NCBI GenBank assembly: GCA_007121755.1
Contig: SKJZ01000202.1
Span: 1 to 45,139, forward strand
Direction: 5' to 3'
Source: Halorhodospira sp.
GTDB lineage: Bacteria > Pseudomonadota > Gammaproteobacteria > Nitrococcales > Halorhodospiraceae
Length of the DNA: 45,139 nt
Under the pieces are notes generated by a model that had not been told where the DNA came from, searched no databases, and worked only from the letters and a program-made list of their open reading frames with translations. Position numbers and translations under genes: made by a program. This document shows positions 26,088 to 34,184 of this stretch, one piece after another. Within the stretch, counting starts at the first letter, position 1. Every line of letters begins with the position of its first letter.

Positions 26088-26612
26088 ATGGCTGACGAAC
26101 AGAACAATACGCAGGGCAACAACGGGAACGCCGCGGCGCCCGGAACGGCGCAGCAGAGCCTTCAGATCGTGAAGGTCTACTTGAAGGATGTCTCCTTCGA
26201 GGCGCCGGAGACTCCGGGGGCATTCCGCGGTGAGTGGCGGCCTGAAGTCAATGTCGAGCTGGGCAGTGCGGCAAGACGGATCGACGACTCGTCGTACGAA
26301 GTCGCATTGACCTCAACGGTGACCGCCAAGAACGGCGAAGTCACCGCATACGTTTGCGAGGTCAAACAGGCCGGGATTTTCCGCATCACTGGCTTCAACG
26401 AAGGAGATATCAATACAGTGCTGGGGGCGTATTGCCCCGCGCAGCTCTTCCCCTTTCTTAGGGAGGAGATCAGCGATCTCGTCGTCAAGGGCGGATTCCC
26501 GCAGCTACTGTTGGCGCCAGTGAATTTCGAGGCGCTGTACCTGCAACAGCAACGGAAGCAGCAGGAAGGAGGCGCGGGAGCCGGGCAGCCGGCGGATGCC
26601 GGAGAGCAGTGA
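26088..26612 (+). CDS. secB: Protein-export chaperone SecB
   Basis: 174-residue cytosolic chaperone that holds preproteins unfolded and delivers them to SecA. Core blocks QIVKVYLKDVSFEAPETPG, FRITGFNEGDINTVLGAYCPAQLFPFLREEISDLV and GGFPQLLLAPVNFEALY are typical. The ends are extended with Asn/Gly and Gln/Gly residues. The stop overlaps the GTG start of gpsA. Confidence 0.96.
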   Translation: MADEQNNTQGNNGNAAAPGTAQQSLQIVKVYLKDVSFEAPETPGAFRGEWRPEVNVELGSAARRIDDSSYEVALTSTVTAKNGEVTAYVCEVKQAGIFRITGFNEGDINTVLGAYCPAQLFPFLREEISDLVVKGGFPQLLLAPVNFEALYLQQQRKQQEGGAGAGQPADAGEQ

Positions 26613-27637
26613 GCGGACCGGTGGGGCACACCGTGTCTTCCATCGCCGTGCTTGGTGCCGGCGCTTGGGGTACCGCGCTGGCCATGGTGCTCGGCTCGCG
26701 GGGGCACGATATCCGGCTGTGGAGCTACAAACCGGACCACGCCCGGCTGCTCGCCGAACAGCGTGCGAATCCGCCGCTACTGCCCGGCTGCGCGCTGCCG
26801 GAGAGCGTCCGCCCCACCTCCGATCTGGACGACGCCGTTGCCGACGCGGCATGGGTATTGGTCGTTGTCCCTAGCAGCGCGTTCGGCGCGGTGGTCGAGC
26901 GGCTGGCCGGCAAGCCGCCGCGGCGGCTTGCGTGGGCGACCAAGGGGTTGGATGCCGACTCCGGGGGGCTGCTGCATCAGGTGGTAGAGCGGCACCTCTC
27001 TCCGGTGCCCCGTATGGCTGTGGTATCCGGACCCAGCTTTGCTGCCGAAGTGGCCCGCGGTCTTCCCACCGCCGTTACCGTTGCGGCCAACGACGCCGGC
27101 TTTGGTCAGGAGATTGCGGAAGCGTTTCATAGTGAGCGGTTCCGCGCTTATACCAGCGACGATGTCGTCGGCGTTGAGTTGGGCGGCGCGGTAAAGAATG
27201 TCCTCGCCATTGCGACCGGCGTCAGCGATGGGCTCGGCCTCGGCGCCAACGCCCGCGCCGCCTTGGTGACGCGGGGCCTGGCGGAGATCACCCGGCTCGG
27301 ACGCGTTCTCGGCGCTGATCCACTGACTTTCATGGGGCTGGCCGGGGTCGGCGACCTGCTGCTGACCTGTACCGACGACCAATCACGGAACCGCCGGTTC
27401 GGCTTGGCCCTGGGGCGGGGCCAGGGCGTCGAAGAGGCGTTGCGCTCCATCGGCAGCACGGTGGAGGGGGTCAGGACCGCCGCCGAGTTGCATGCATTGG
27501 CGACGGCCCACAGCGTGGATATGCCCATCTGCGATACGGTACACCGGCGGCTGCGGGGGGAGATCGATACGGAGCGGGCGGTACACTCGCTGTTGCTGCG
27601 GGAGCCGCGCGCGGAAGTCGACCGCGGCCGCTGCTAG
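26609..27637 (+). CDS. gpsA: NAD(P)-dependent glycerol-3-phosphate dehydrogenase
   Basis: 342-residue enzyme that reduces dihydroxyacetone phosphate to sn-glycerol-3-phosphate for phospholipids. Dinucleotide motif IAVLGAGAWGTALA; catalytic Lys in GGAVKNVLAIATG; GPSFAAEVARGLPTAV and GLAGVGDLLLTCT are family blocks. GTG 26609 overlaps the secB stop (GTGA); a GTG seven codons later is an alternative. The stop overlaps that of the convergent ntrC (CTAG). Confidence 0.95.
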   Translation: MSGPVGHTVSSIAVLGAGAWGTALAMVLGSRGHDIRLWSYKPDHARLLAEQRANPPLLPGCALPESVRPTSDLDDAVADAAWVLVVVPSSAFGAVVERLAGKPPRRLAWATKGLDADSGGLLHQVVERHLSPVPRMAVVSGPSFAAEVARGLPTAVTVAANDAGFGQEIAEAFHSERFRAYTSDDVVGVELGGAVKNVLAIATGVSDGLGLGANARAALVTRGLAEITRLGRVLGADPLTFMGLAGVGDLLLTCTDDQSRNRRFGLALGRGQGVEEALRSIGSTVEGVRTAAELHALATAHSVDMPICDTVHRRLRGEIDTERAVHSLLLREPRAEVDRGRC

Positions 27638-29082
27638 CCCGTCCCCGGCGCGCCGCCGGACTGCCGGCCCTCATCCATGCCCAGGGCCTGTATCTTGCGC
27701 GTCAACGTGTTCCGCCCCCAACCCAACAGGCGGGCGGCTTCATGGCGGCGCCCTCCCGAGGCCGCCAGCGCAGCCTCGATCATCGTGCGCTCGACGATTG
27801 GCTGCGCACGTTCCATCAGCCGCTCCTCGCCCGACGCCAGCGCGGCCTGCGCCCAACGGGCCAGGGCCAAGCGCCAATCCCCCCCGGCAACCGCCTCTCC
27901 GCGGCCGCCGTCCGGTGATTCGCGCTGCAATTCAGGCGGCAGATCGGCCGTGAGAACCTCCTGACCGCTCGCCATCACGGTAAGCCAACGGCATACATTC
28001 TCCAGTTGGCGGACATTTCCCGGCCACGGCTGTGCGGCGAGGCGGCGTTCCACCTCCTGGCGAAGCGCCTTCGGTTCAACGTTCAACTCCCGGGCAGCGC
28101 AGGCAAGGAAATGCCGGGCCAGCGTCGGGATATCCTCGCGCCGTTCCCGCAGTGGCGGCAGGTGGACCCGGATGACGTTGAGGCGGTGGAAGAGGTCTTC
28201 GCGAAACCGTCCCTCCGACACTTGGCGCTCCAAGTCCTGGTGGGTCGCGGCAATGATGCGCACGTCGACCCGTGTTGGCGAGTGGGCGCCGACCCGATAG
28301 AACTCACCGTCAGCGAGGACGCGCAGCAGCCTGGTCTGCAGGTCGTGGGGCATGTCCCCGATCTCGTCGAGAAAGAGGGTTCCGCCATCCGCCTGCTCAA
28401 AACGGCCCTGGCGCGCCTGGTGCGCGCCAGTGAATGCGCCTCTCTCGTGGCCGAATAACTCCGACTCCATCAAATCACGCGGAATCGCCGCCATATTCAA
28501 CGCGATAAAGGGACCGCCGGCGCGCGGGCTGTGGCGGTGGAGCGCCTGGCCGACCAACTCCTTGCCGGTACCGGATTCACCGCTGATCAGGACCGTAACG
28601 CCGGAGCGGGAGAGCCGCCCGACCGCGCGGAAGACCTCCTGCATGGCCGGTGCCTCACCGATAAGGTCGGGCACGTCCAATTCCTGCGGTGTATCCAACT
28701 CGCTCGGCCGCAGCGACTCCAGCGCGCGCCCGACCAATTGAACCGCGTCGTTGACGTCGAACGGCTTGGGGAGGTACTCGAAGGCGCCGCCTCCGTAGGC
28801 GGCAACCGCGGCGTCCATATCCGAATGCGCGGTCATGACGATAACCGGCAGCTGTGGGCGTTCGTGCTGCAAGTCTCCCAACAGCGCCAAGCCATCTCTA
28901 CCGGGCATACGGATGTCCGTTAGCAATACGTCCGGCTCCGTCTCTTCCAGCGCCGAGACAACGCCGGCGACATTCTGGAAGCAAGTGACTTGATACCCCG
29001 CACGCTCGAGTGCCTTGGTCAACACCCATCTGATCGACCGATCGTCATCGACGACCCAGACCAGTGGCCGCTCTTCAGCCAT
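27634..29082 (-). CDS. ntrC: Nitrogen regulation response regulator NtrC
   Basis: 482-residue sigma-54 activator for nitrogen-limitation genes. The receiver domain has D56 in LLTDIRMPGRDG. The AAA+ domain carries GESGTGKELVGQAL, GAFTGA and GGTLFLDEIGD. The C-terminal Fis-type helix-turn-helix is GGRRHEAARLLGWGRNTLTRKIQ. It starts inside the end of ntrB (8-base overlap). NtrC sites occur near ntrB and glnA in this window. Confidence 0.95.
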   Translation of the reverse strand: MAEERPLVWVVDDDRSIRWVLTKALERAGYQVTCFQNVAGVVSALEETEPDVLLTDIRMPGRDGLALLGDLQHERPQLPVIVMTAHSDMDAAVAAYGGGAFEYLPKPFDVNDAVQLVGRALESLRPSELDTPQELDVPDLIGEAPAMQEVFRAVGRLSRSGVTVLISGESGTGKELVGQALHRHSPRAGGPFIALNMAAIPRDLMESELFGHERGAFTGAHQARQGRFEQADGGTLFLDEIGDMPHDLQTRLLRVLADGEFYRVGAHSPTRVDVRIIAATHQDLERQVSEGRFREDLFHRLNVIRVHLPPLRERREDIPTLARHFLACAARELNVEPKALRQEVERRLAAQPWPGNVRQLENVCRWLTVMASGQEVLTADLPPELQRESPDGGRGEAVAGGDWRLALARWAQAALASGEERLMERAQPIVERTMIEAALAASGGRRHEAARLLGWGRNTLTRKIQALGMDEGRQSGGAPGTG

Positions 29083-30121
29083 TGATCACCTCCACCGGAA
29101 GCCAGACCGTAAATACCGTTCGCCCCGGCTCACTATTACACTCGATCAGGCCCCCGCAGCGGCCGACCAGATTCTGGGCGATGGGGAGCCCCAATCCGCT
29201 GCCTTCCGGGCGGGTCGTCACCATCGGATAGAAGATATCTTCCTGGCGGTCGGGCGGGATGCCCGGACCGTCGTCGATCACGTCGATACGCGCGACCAGG
29301 CGGTGCAACCGGTCGGCGATAGTGAATTGGCGCTGCGTGCGCGTGCGCAGCGCCACCGCCCCCTTGGGACCAGCCGCTTGGCGGGCGTTACGCGCCAGGT
29401 TGAGGACCGCCTGCACCAAGTGGTCGCGTTCCGCCGTCACTGGCGGGATGCTGGGATCGTAGTCGCGGCCTACCGGGGCGCCGCCCGATTCCGCCTCCAC
29501 CAATGCCCGAACCCTCTCCAGGACTTCGTGAAGGTTGATCTGTTCGCGCGCCGGGGCGCCGCTGGGGCCCAGTAAAGAGTCCACCAATTGGCGCAGCCGG
29601 TCGGCCTCGGCAATGATCACACGCGTATACTCGTGGAGTTCGTCCCGCGCCAACTCCTCCTGCAGAAGCTGGGCTGCGCCCCGCAGCCCGCCCAACGGAT
29701 TCTTGATTTCATGGGCTAGGCCGCGGATCAGTTCCCGAATGGCGCGACTCTGGGTAAGGAGTTGCTGCTCCCGCGTGATGCGGGCGTGGCGGTCGACCTC
29801 GGCCAGTTCCAGGAGGACATTGCCGTCCGCCAACGGGGTTACGGTTGCGTCGACGACCACATCCCGACCCGCCCCAATAGACATACGGCGTTCCCGCTCG
29901 GTATAGGCCCGCCCCGTGCGCCGTGATTCGCCGATCAGGATATGGAGCAACGCCGCCTCCGGGGCGAACTCCTTCGGCCGCTGGTTGGTAGCTTGGCGGG
30001 CGCTGACCAGGAACAGCGTCTCCGCCGCATGGTTCAGCTTCACCACCCGGTCGTCGGCATCGAGCAGCAGCACCGCTGTGTGAAGGTGGTCCGAGAGGCC
30101 CTCGGTGGTTACGTTAGCCAT
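29075..30121 (-). CDS. ntrB: Nitrogen regulation sensor kinase NtrB
   Basis: 348-residue soluble kinase/phosphatase that phosphorylates NtrC under nitrogen shortage and is controlled by PII. A PAS domain lies at residues 10-110 (AVLLLDADDRVVKLNHAAETLF). The H box is RGLAHEIKNPLGGLRGAAQLL with H137, and the ATP domain ends GSGLGLPIAQNLV. Upstream are a consensus NtrC site and the glnA terminator. The ribosome-binding site is weak. Confidence 0.94.
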   Translation of the reverse strand: MANVTTEGLSDHLHTAVLLLDADDRVVKLNHAAETLFLVSARQATNQRPKEFAPEAALLHILIGESRRTGRAYTERERRMSIGAGRDVVVDATVTPLADGNVLLELAEVDRHARITREQQLLTQSRAIRELIRGLAHEIKNPLGGLRGAAQLLQEELARDELHEYTRVIIAEADRLRQLVDSLLGPSGAPAREQINLHEVLERVRALVEAESGGAPVGRDYDPSIPPVTAERDHLVQAVLNLARNARQAAGPKGAVALRTRTQRQFTIADRLHRLVARIDVIDDGPGIPPDRQEDIFYPMVTTRPEGSGLGLPIAQNLVGRCGGLIECNSEPGRTVFTVWLPVEVING

Positions 30122-30151
30122 CGGCTTGGAACTGCTTCATCGGGCAATGGA

Positions 30152-30168
30152 TGCACCATTATGGTGCA
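30152..30168. promoter_or_regulatory. NtrC-binding site upstream of ntrB
   Basis: TGCACCATTATGGTGCA is a perfect 17-base match to the NtrC consensus TGCACY-N5-GGTGCA, 31 bases before the ntrB start. On the minus strand its centre contains CATAAT, which could be a -10, so bound NtrC would repress ntrBC as at E. coli glnLp. It abuts the glnA terminator. Confidence 0.88.
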
Positions 30169-30192
30169 AAAAAGGGGGCCCGTGAGGCCCCC
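30168..30192 (-). terminator. Rho-independent terminator after glnA
   Basis: On the minus strand GGGGGCC and GGCCCCC form a seven-pair GC stem around a five-base loop, followed by six T residues (A-tract 30168-30173 on the plus strand). It lies 34 bases after the glnA stop and separates glnA from ntrBC. Confidence 0.88.
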
Positions 30193-30225
30193 TCGCTGTC
30201 CGCTCCGTTCAGACCGTATCGCCTC

Positions 30226-31641
30226 TCATACGCTGTAGTACATGTCGAACTCGACCGGATGGGTGGTCATCCGCAGGCGGGTGACTTCCTCCGTCTTGAG
30301 GGCGATATAGGCGTCGATCAGATCGTCGGTGAAGACACCGCCCTGCTTCAGGAAATCTCTGTCTCCATCCAGCGCCTCCAGCGCCTCATCCAGCTGAAAT
30401 GCGACCTTCGGAATATCCTTCTCCTCCTCTGGCGGCAGATCGTAGAGATCCTTGTCCATTGCCTCGCCCGGATGGATCTTGTTACGGATACCGTCCAGAC
30501 CGGCCATGAGCATCGACGCGAAGACGAAGTACGGGTTGCCGGTGGGATCAGGGAAACGGACCTCAATCCGCCGCCCCTTCGGATTGGTCACGTACGGCAC
30601 CCGCACCGAGGCTGAACGGTTACGGGCCGAGTAGGCCAGCAACACTGGCGCTTCGAAGCCCGGCACCAGGCGCTTGTAGCTGTTGGTGGATGCATTGGCG
30701 AAGGCGTTAATGGCCTTCGCGTGCTTGATGATGCCGCCGATATAGTAGAGCGCCTCCTCGGAGAGCCCACCATACTGATCGCCGCTGAAGATGTTCTTGC
30801 CACCCTTGGAGACGGACTGGTGGACGTGCATACCGTTACCGTTATCCCCCACCAGCGGCTTCGGCATAAAGGTGGCGGTCTTGCCGTAAGCGTGGGCGAC
30901 GTTGTGGACCACATACTTCAGGGTCTGAATCTCATCGGCCTTCTTCACAAGGGTGTTGGCCTGGACGCCGATTTCACACTGCCCGGCGGTGGCGACCTCG
31001 TGGTGGTGGACCTCGGGAACCAGTCCCATCTCCTCCATGGCCTGGCACATCGCGGCCCGTATATCGTGGAGGGAGTCAACCGGCGGTACCGGGAAGTAAC
31101 CCCCTTTCACGCCCGGGCGATGCCCCATGTTGCCATCGGGGTATACGCGCTCGGAATTCCAGCCCGCTTCCTCCGAGTCGATCTTATAGAAGGTGCCGCT
31201 CATATCGGCGCCCCAACGGACATCGTCGAAGACGAAGAACTCCGGCTCCGGACCGAACAGGGCGCTATCGCCGATACCGGTGGATGCCAAATAGGCCTCC
31301 GCGCGGCGGGCGGCGGAACGGGGATCGCGCTCGTAGCCCTGCAAGGTGGTCGGTTCGAGGATGTCGCAGGTGAGCTTGATCGTCGGTTCGTCGTAGAACG
31401 GGTCGAGGGTCGCCGAGTCGGGATCGGGCAGCATGATCATGTCCGACTCCTGAATCCCCTTCCAGCCTTGTATCGACGAACCGTCGAACATCGTGCCGTG
31501 TTCGAACAATTCTTCGTCCACCTGGCTGATCGGCATGGTGACGTGCATCTCCTTGCCCCGAGTATCGGTGAAGCGGAGATCGACAAACTTGACGTCCTCC
31601 TCTTTAATAAGTTTCAGGACATCGTCTGTGGTGCGAGCCAT
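30226..31641 (-). CDS. glnA: Glutamine synthetase type I
   Basis: 471-residue GSI that joins ammonia to glutamate. [24 protein letters not shown] is the typical start; the open frame runs further upstream to 31776 through the promoter and is not used. Catalytic blocks: [30 protein letters not shown] and [21 protein letters not shown]. The adenylylation Tyr is Y400 in DLYDLPPEE, so activity is probably adjusted by GlnE. A sigma-54 promoter and two NtrC sites lie upstream. Confidence 0.96.
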   Translation of the reverse strand: MARTTDDVLKLIKEEDVKFVDLRFTDTRGKEMHVTMPISQVDEELFEHGTMFDGSSIQGWKGIQESDMIMLPDPDSATLDPFYDEPTIKLTCDILEPTTLQGYERDPRSAARRAEAYLASTGIGDSALFGPEPEFFVFDDVRWGADMSGTFYKIDSEEAGWNSERVYPDGNMGHRPGVKGGYFPVPPVDSLHDIRAAMCQAMEEMGLVPEVHHHEVATAGQCEIGVQANTLVKKADEIQTLKYVVHNVAHAYGKTATFMPKPLVGDNGNGMHVHQSVSKGGKNIFSGDQYGGLSEEALYYIGGIIKHAKAINAFANASTNSYKRLVPGFEAPVLLAYSARNRSASVRVPYVTNPKGRRIEVRFPDPTGNPYFVFASMLMAGLDGIRNKIHPGEAMDKDLYDLPPEEEKDIPKVAFQLDEALEALDGDRDFLKQGGVFTDDLIDAYIALKTEEVTRLRMTTHPVEFDMYYSV

Positions 31642-31692
31642 GGATTGAACCTCCAAATCAAAATGTCTTTCCCAGTGGGCCGCCCCTCTATA

Positions 31693-31708
31693 AGCAGCAA
31701 CCATGCCA
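31693..31708 (-). promoter_or_regulatory. Sigma-54 promoter of glnA
   Basis: The minus strand reads TGGCATGGTTGCTGCT, with GG and GC in the -24/-12 register and one departure from consensus (CTGC for TTGC). The expected start is near 31682, about 40 bases before the glnA ATG. Confidence 0.8.
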
Positions 31709-31771
31709 AGTGGTGGCCCCCTTACGATACGCGATGTGACGGCGGTCGGTAGCCCAGGGGGCGGCGGATGC

Positions 31772-31788
31772 CGCACCGATACAGTGCA
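31772..31788. promoter_or_regulatory. NtrC-binding site 1 (promoter-proximal) of glnA
   Basis: CGCACCGATACAGTGCA matches the NtrC consensus with two deviations. Its centre is about 98 bases upstream of the predicted glnA start and 32 bases from the second site. Confidence 0.75.
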
Positions 31789-31803
31789 GCCGCGCCGTGA
31801 TAA

Positions 31804-31820
31804 TGCACCATTACGGTGCA
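31804..31820. promoter_or_regulatory. NtrC-binding site 2 (promoter-distal) of glnA
   Basis: TGCACCATTACGGTGCA is a perfect consensus site, centred about 130 bases upstream of the predicted glnA start. Three-turn spacing from site 1 is the classical glnA enhancer layout. It overlaps the stop codon of tusA. Confidence 0.88.
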
Positions 31821-32047
31821 GCCCCGCCTACGCGAACCCATATGGTTGTCTCATCCCGCCCCTCTTCCGTTGCGATAACCTCGTGGCCGTGGACCCTGCA
31901 CCATGCCGGAATATCGCGCAGCGCGCCCGGGTCGGTGACCAGGATCTCCAATTCCTCGCCGGGCGCAAGCTGGTTAACACGAGCCTGCGTCCGGATGACC
32001 GGCATCGGGCAGAGTAAACCGCGGACATCGAGGCAGTGGGCAGCCAT
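31811..32047 (-). CDS. tusA: TusA-family sulfur-carrier protein
   Basis: 78-residue sulfurtransferase of the TusA/SirA family. The start is ATG 32047, which overlaps the stop of the upstream PP-loop gene by one base (TGATG); an in-frame start at 32065 lies inside that gene. The family signature is [17 protein letters not shown] with the persulfide Cys before Pro. TusA proteins pass sulfur to tRNA-thiolating enzymes, molybdenum cofactor synthesis or sulfur oxidation. The pairing with a PP-loop thiolase-like protein points to tRNA thiolation. Confidence 0.9.
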   Translation of the reverse strand: MAAHCLDVRGLLCPMPVIRTQARVNQLAPGEELEILVTDPGALRDIPAWCRVHGHEVIATEEGRDETTIWVRVGGAAP

Positions 32048-33096
32048 CAGGCGCCTACGTACCAATCGGCGGAGACGGCGGACGTGGGCAGCGGCGGCAC
32101 GTCCATTTCCCGCGTCACGCCATCCACGTCCGTTACCGACACCCGCACCCGATCCGCCGCGCGGCCGGACGAGAAACGGGCGGCCAAACGCGCCGCCAGG
32201 AGAAGGTCGTCCTCGTCCGTTTCGCCGTCCACCAGGGTCAATGGCCCCCCGTGGCTGACCGTGCGCAAGTGAGTAAACCGCTTTCGGTAGCCCTCAAGGA
32301 AACGTGTCTCCCCCTCCTCGCGAGCGATCACCAACTTAAAGTGAGGCCGCGGACGGAGGTGGCGACCGACCTTGAGCAGCATGATGTCGTCCATGTCGTA
32401 TTGGCGCGCGCCGCGGGACCGCCATAGATCGGAGAGTTTGGCGGAATAGGCGGCATCGGTCAGGAAACAGCAGCCGCCGGCCGGCTGCGCCCACTCCTCG
32501 AAACCGAACGCGCGCGCCAGCGCCATCTGCGGCTTACGGGAGCGGCCATTGAAATCGTAGAGGCGCTCTCGGTCGACCCAACCGGCGCGCTCCGGATACG
32601 TCTCGGGCAGCAGCTTGGCCGAGAGCGGGCGCAGCAGCAGGTCTTCCGCCCCGGACTCGCGCTGGATGATCGGCATATCTTGCCGTTTTTGGGATTTCGG
32701 CCTCTGTCCCACCACCTCACCGGTGATTAGGAAGTCGAAGTTGTTTTCCCGCATCCACTCCAACGCCTTGCGCACCATAAAGCCCTTACAGTCGAGGCAG
32801 GGATTGAGATTGGAGCCGTAGCCATGCTTGGGATTGGTCAGTACCTCCTTGTACTCATCGACCACCTCGATCATGTGCAGCGGGACGCCAAGCATCTCGG
32901 CAACCCATAGGGCGTTGTTGCGCTTGGGCCGTTTCTGATCCCGTTGCCGGATGGCGTGGGTGTGGCCCTCGACGCAGAAGCCGGTGAAGAAATTGATGCC
33001 CTCGACCTCAACGCCCTGCTCCTGGATGACGCGCACCGCCAGCATGGAATCGAGGCCACCGGAGATTAATGCGGCCGCCCGCGGTTTCTCTTTCAT
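32047..33096 (-). CDS. PP-loop ATPase, MnmA/ThiI-like tRNA thiolation protein with NFACT-R-like C-terminus
   Basis: 349-residue protein with an N-terminal PP-loop (ALISGGLDSMLAVRV) that adenylates a target base or carbon. Cysteine pairs near residue 100 (NPCLDCKGFMV) and near residue 210 (AGGCCFLTDAAYS) could bind metal or carry sulfur. The C-terminal part (DDIMLLKVGRHLRPRPHFKLVIAREEGETRFLEGY) resembles the NFACT-R/DUF814 RNA-binding domain. It is coupled to tusA, a likely sulfur donor. It is not canonical MnmA or ThiI, having no THUMP or rhodanese domain. The modified position is unknown; bacterial homologues are usually called tRNA thiouridylase-like. Confidence 0.72.
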   Translation of the reverse strand: MKEKPRAAALISGGLDSMLAVRVIQEQGVEVEGINFFTGFCVEGHTHAIRQRDQKRPKRNNALWVAEMLGVPLHMIEVVDEYKEVLTNPKHGYGSNLNPCLDCKGFMVRKALEWMRENNFDFLITGEVVGQRPKSQKRQDMPIIQRESGAEDLLLRPLSAKLLPETYPERAGWVDRERLYDFNGRSRKPQMALARAFGFEEWAQPAGGCCFLTDAAYSAKLSDLWRSRGARQYDMDDIMLLKVGRHLRPRPHFKLVIAREEGETRFLEGYRKRFTHLRTVSHGGPLTLVDGETDEDDLLLAARLAARFSSGRAADRVRVSVTDVDGVTREMDVPPLPTSAVSADWYVGA

Positions 33097-33193
33097 AAAT
33101 GCTCAGGGGAGTTCAACTGGATTGGCGATTGTAACAAAAGGGGCTCTCCGGTTACGTGGCGGCTTCTTCGTGCATAGCGGGCCTCTGGACCGA

Positions 33194-33199
33194 TATACT
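33194..33199 (+). promoter_or_regulatory. Possible -10 element for glyQS
   Basis: TATACT lies 74 bases before glyQ in the 176-base spacer between the divergent PP-loop and glyQ genes. The -35 region is poor (TGCATA at 17 bases). Nothing else was recognised in this spacer. Confidence 0.35.
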
Positions 33200-33272
33200 G
33201 CGCCGCTTGGTACCGAAAGGTGTGTCGGCACAGACCGGCCGCCCAATAACGCCGCAGTGAGAGGAGAAAGGC

Positions 33273-34184
33273 GTGTCGCAGCGGCCCCTGGACTTTCAAC
33301 AACTTATCCTCGCCCTCCAGCGGTATTGGGCCGAAAGCGGCTGCGTGGTGCTGCAGCCGCTCGATATGGAAGTGGGTGCCGGAACCTTTCATCCGGCTAC
33401 CTTTCTTAGGGCTATCGGCCCCGAACCGTGGCATGCGGCGTACGTGCAACCCTCCCGGCGGCCGACCGACGGGCGGTACGGCGAGAATCCCAACCGGCTT
33501 CAGCACTACTACCAGTTTCAAGTGGTGCTCAAGCCCTCTCCCGACGACTTCCAAAATCGCTACCTGCGATCGCTGGAACATATCGGCATCGATCCGTTGG
33601 TCCACGACATTCGGTTTGTCGAGGACGATTGGGAGTCTCCCACGCTCGGCGCCTGGGGGCTGGGCTGGGAAGTCTGGTTGAACGGGATGGAGATCACCCA
33701 GTTCACCTATTTTCAGCAAGTCGGGGGGCTCGACTGCCGGCCCGTGATGGGGGAGATTACGTACGGTCTCGAACGCATCGCCATGTACATCCAGGACGTG
33801 GAGAGCGTCTTTGATCTGGTTTGGAGCCATACCGACGCCGGACCGGTCCGCTACGGCGACGTTTTTCTGCAGAACGAACGCGAACAGTCGATATACAACT
33901 TCGAGTTCGCCCCGGTAGCGTGGCTTCGGGAGGCGTTCACCCACTACGAGTTGGAGTGCCGGAAACTGGTGGAGGGGGGGCTCCCTCTCCCGGCGTATGA
34001 GCAGGTGCTCAAAGCCTCCCACACTTTTAATCTACTGGACGCCCGGGGCGCGATTTCAGTGACCGAGCGGCAGGGTTACATTCTCCGGGTGCGTGACTTG
34101 GCCCGCGCGGTGGCCGTGGCGTACTACGAAACTCGCGAGGCCCTCGGCTTTCCGTTGGCACAAGAGGAGAAGGGTCTTGGTTGA
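33273..34184 (+). CDS. glyQ: Glycyl-tRNA synthetase alpha subunit
   Basis: 303-residue class II catalytic subunit of the heterotetrameric glycyl-tRNA synthetase. GTG start preceded by GAGGAGAAAGG. Conserved: [13 protein letters not shown]-type N-terminus (here [13 protein letters not shown]), [39 protein letters not shown] and [20 protein letters not shown]. It overlaps glyS by eight bases. Confidence 0.96.
   Translation: MSQRPLDFQQLILALQRYWAESGCVVLQPLDMEVGAGTFHPATFLRAIGPEPWHAAYVQPSRRPTDGRYGENPNRLQHYYQFQVVLKPSPDDFQNRYLRSLEHIGIDPLVHDIRFVEDDWESPTLGAWGLGWEVWLNGMEITQFTYFQQVGGLDCRPVMGEITYGLERIAMYIQDVESVFDLVWSHTDAGPVRYGDVFLQNEREQSIYNFEFAPVAWLREAFTHYELECRKLVEGGLPLPAYEQVLKASHTFNLLDARGAISVTERQGYILRVRDLARAVAVAYYETREALGFPLAQEEKGLG

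Noticed and set aside
30721-31752. 343-codon plus-strand open frame opposite glnA
   Set aside because: Antisense shadow of a highly conserved glutamine synthetase gene.
33097-33272. tRNA or T-box upstream of glyQS
   Set aside because: No cloverleaf, T-box sequence or terminator-antiterminator structure could be found.
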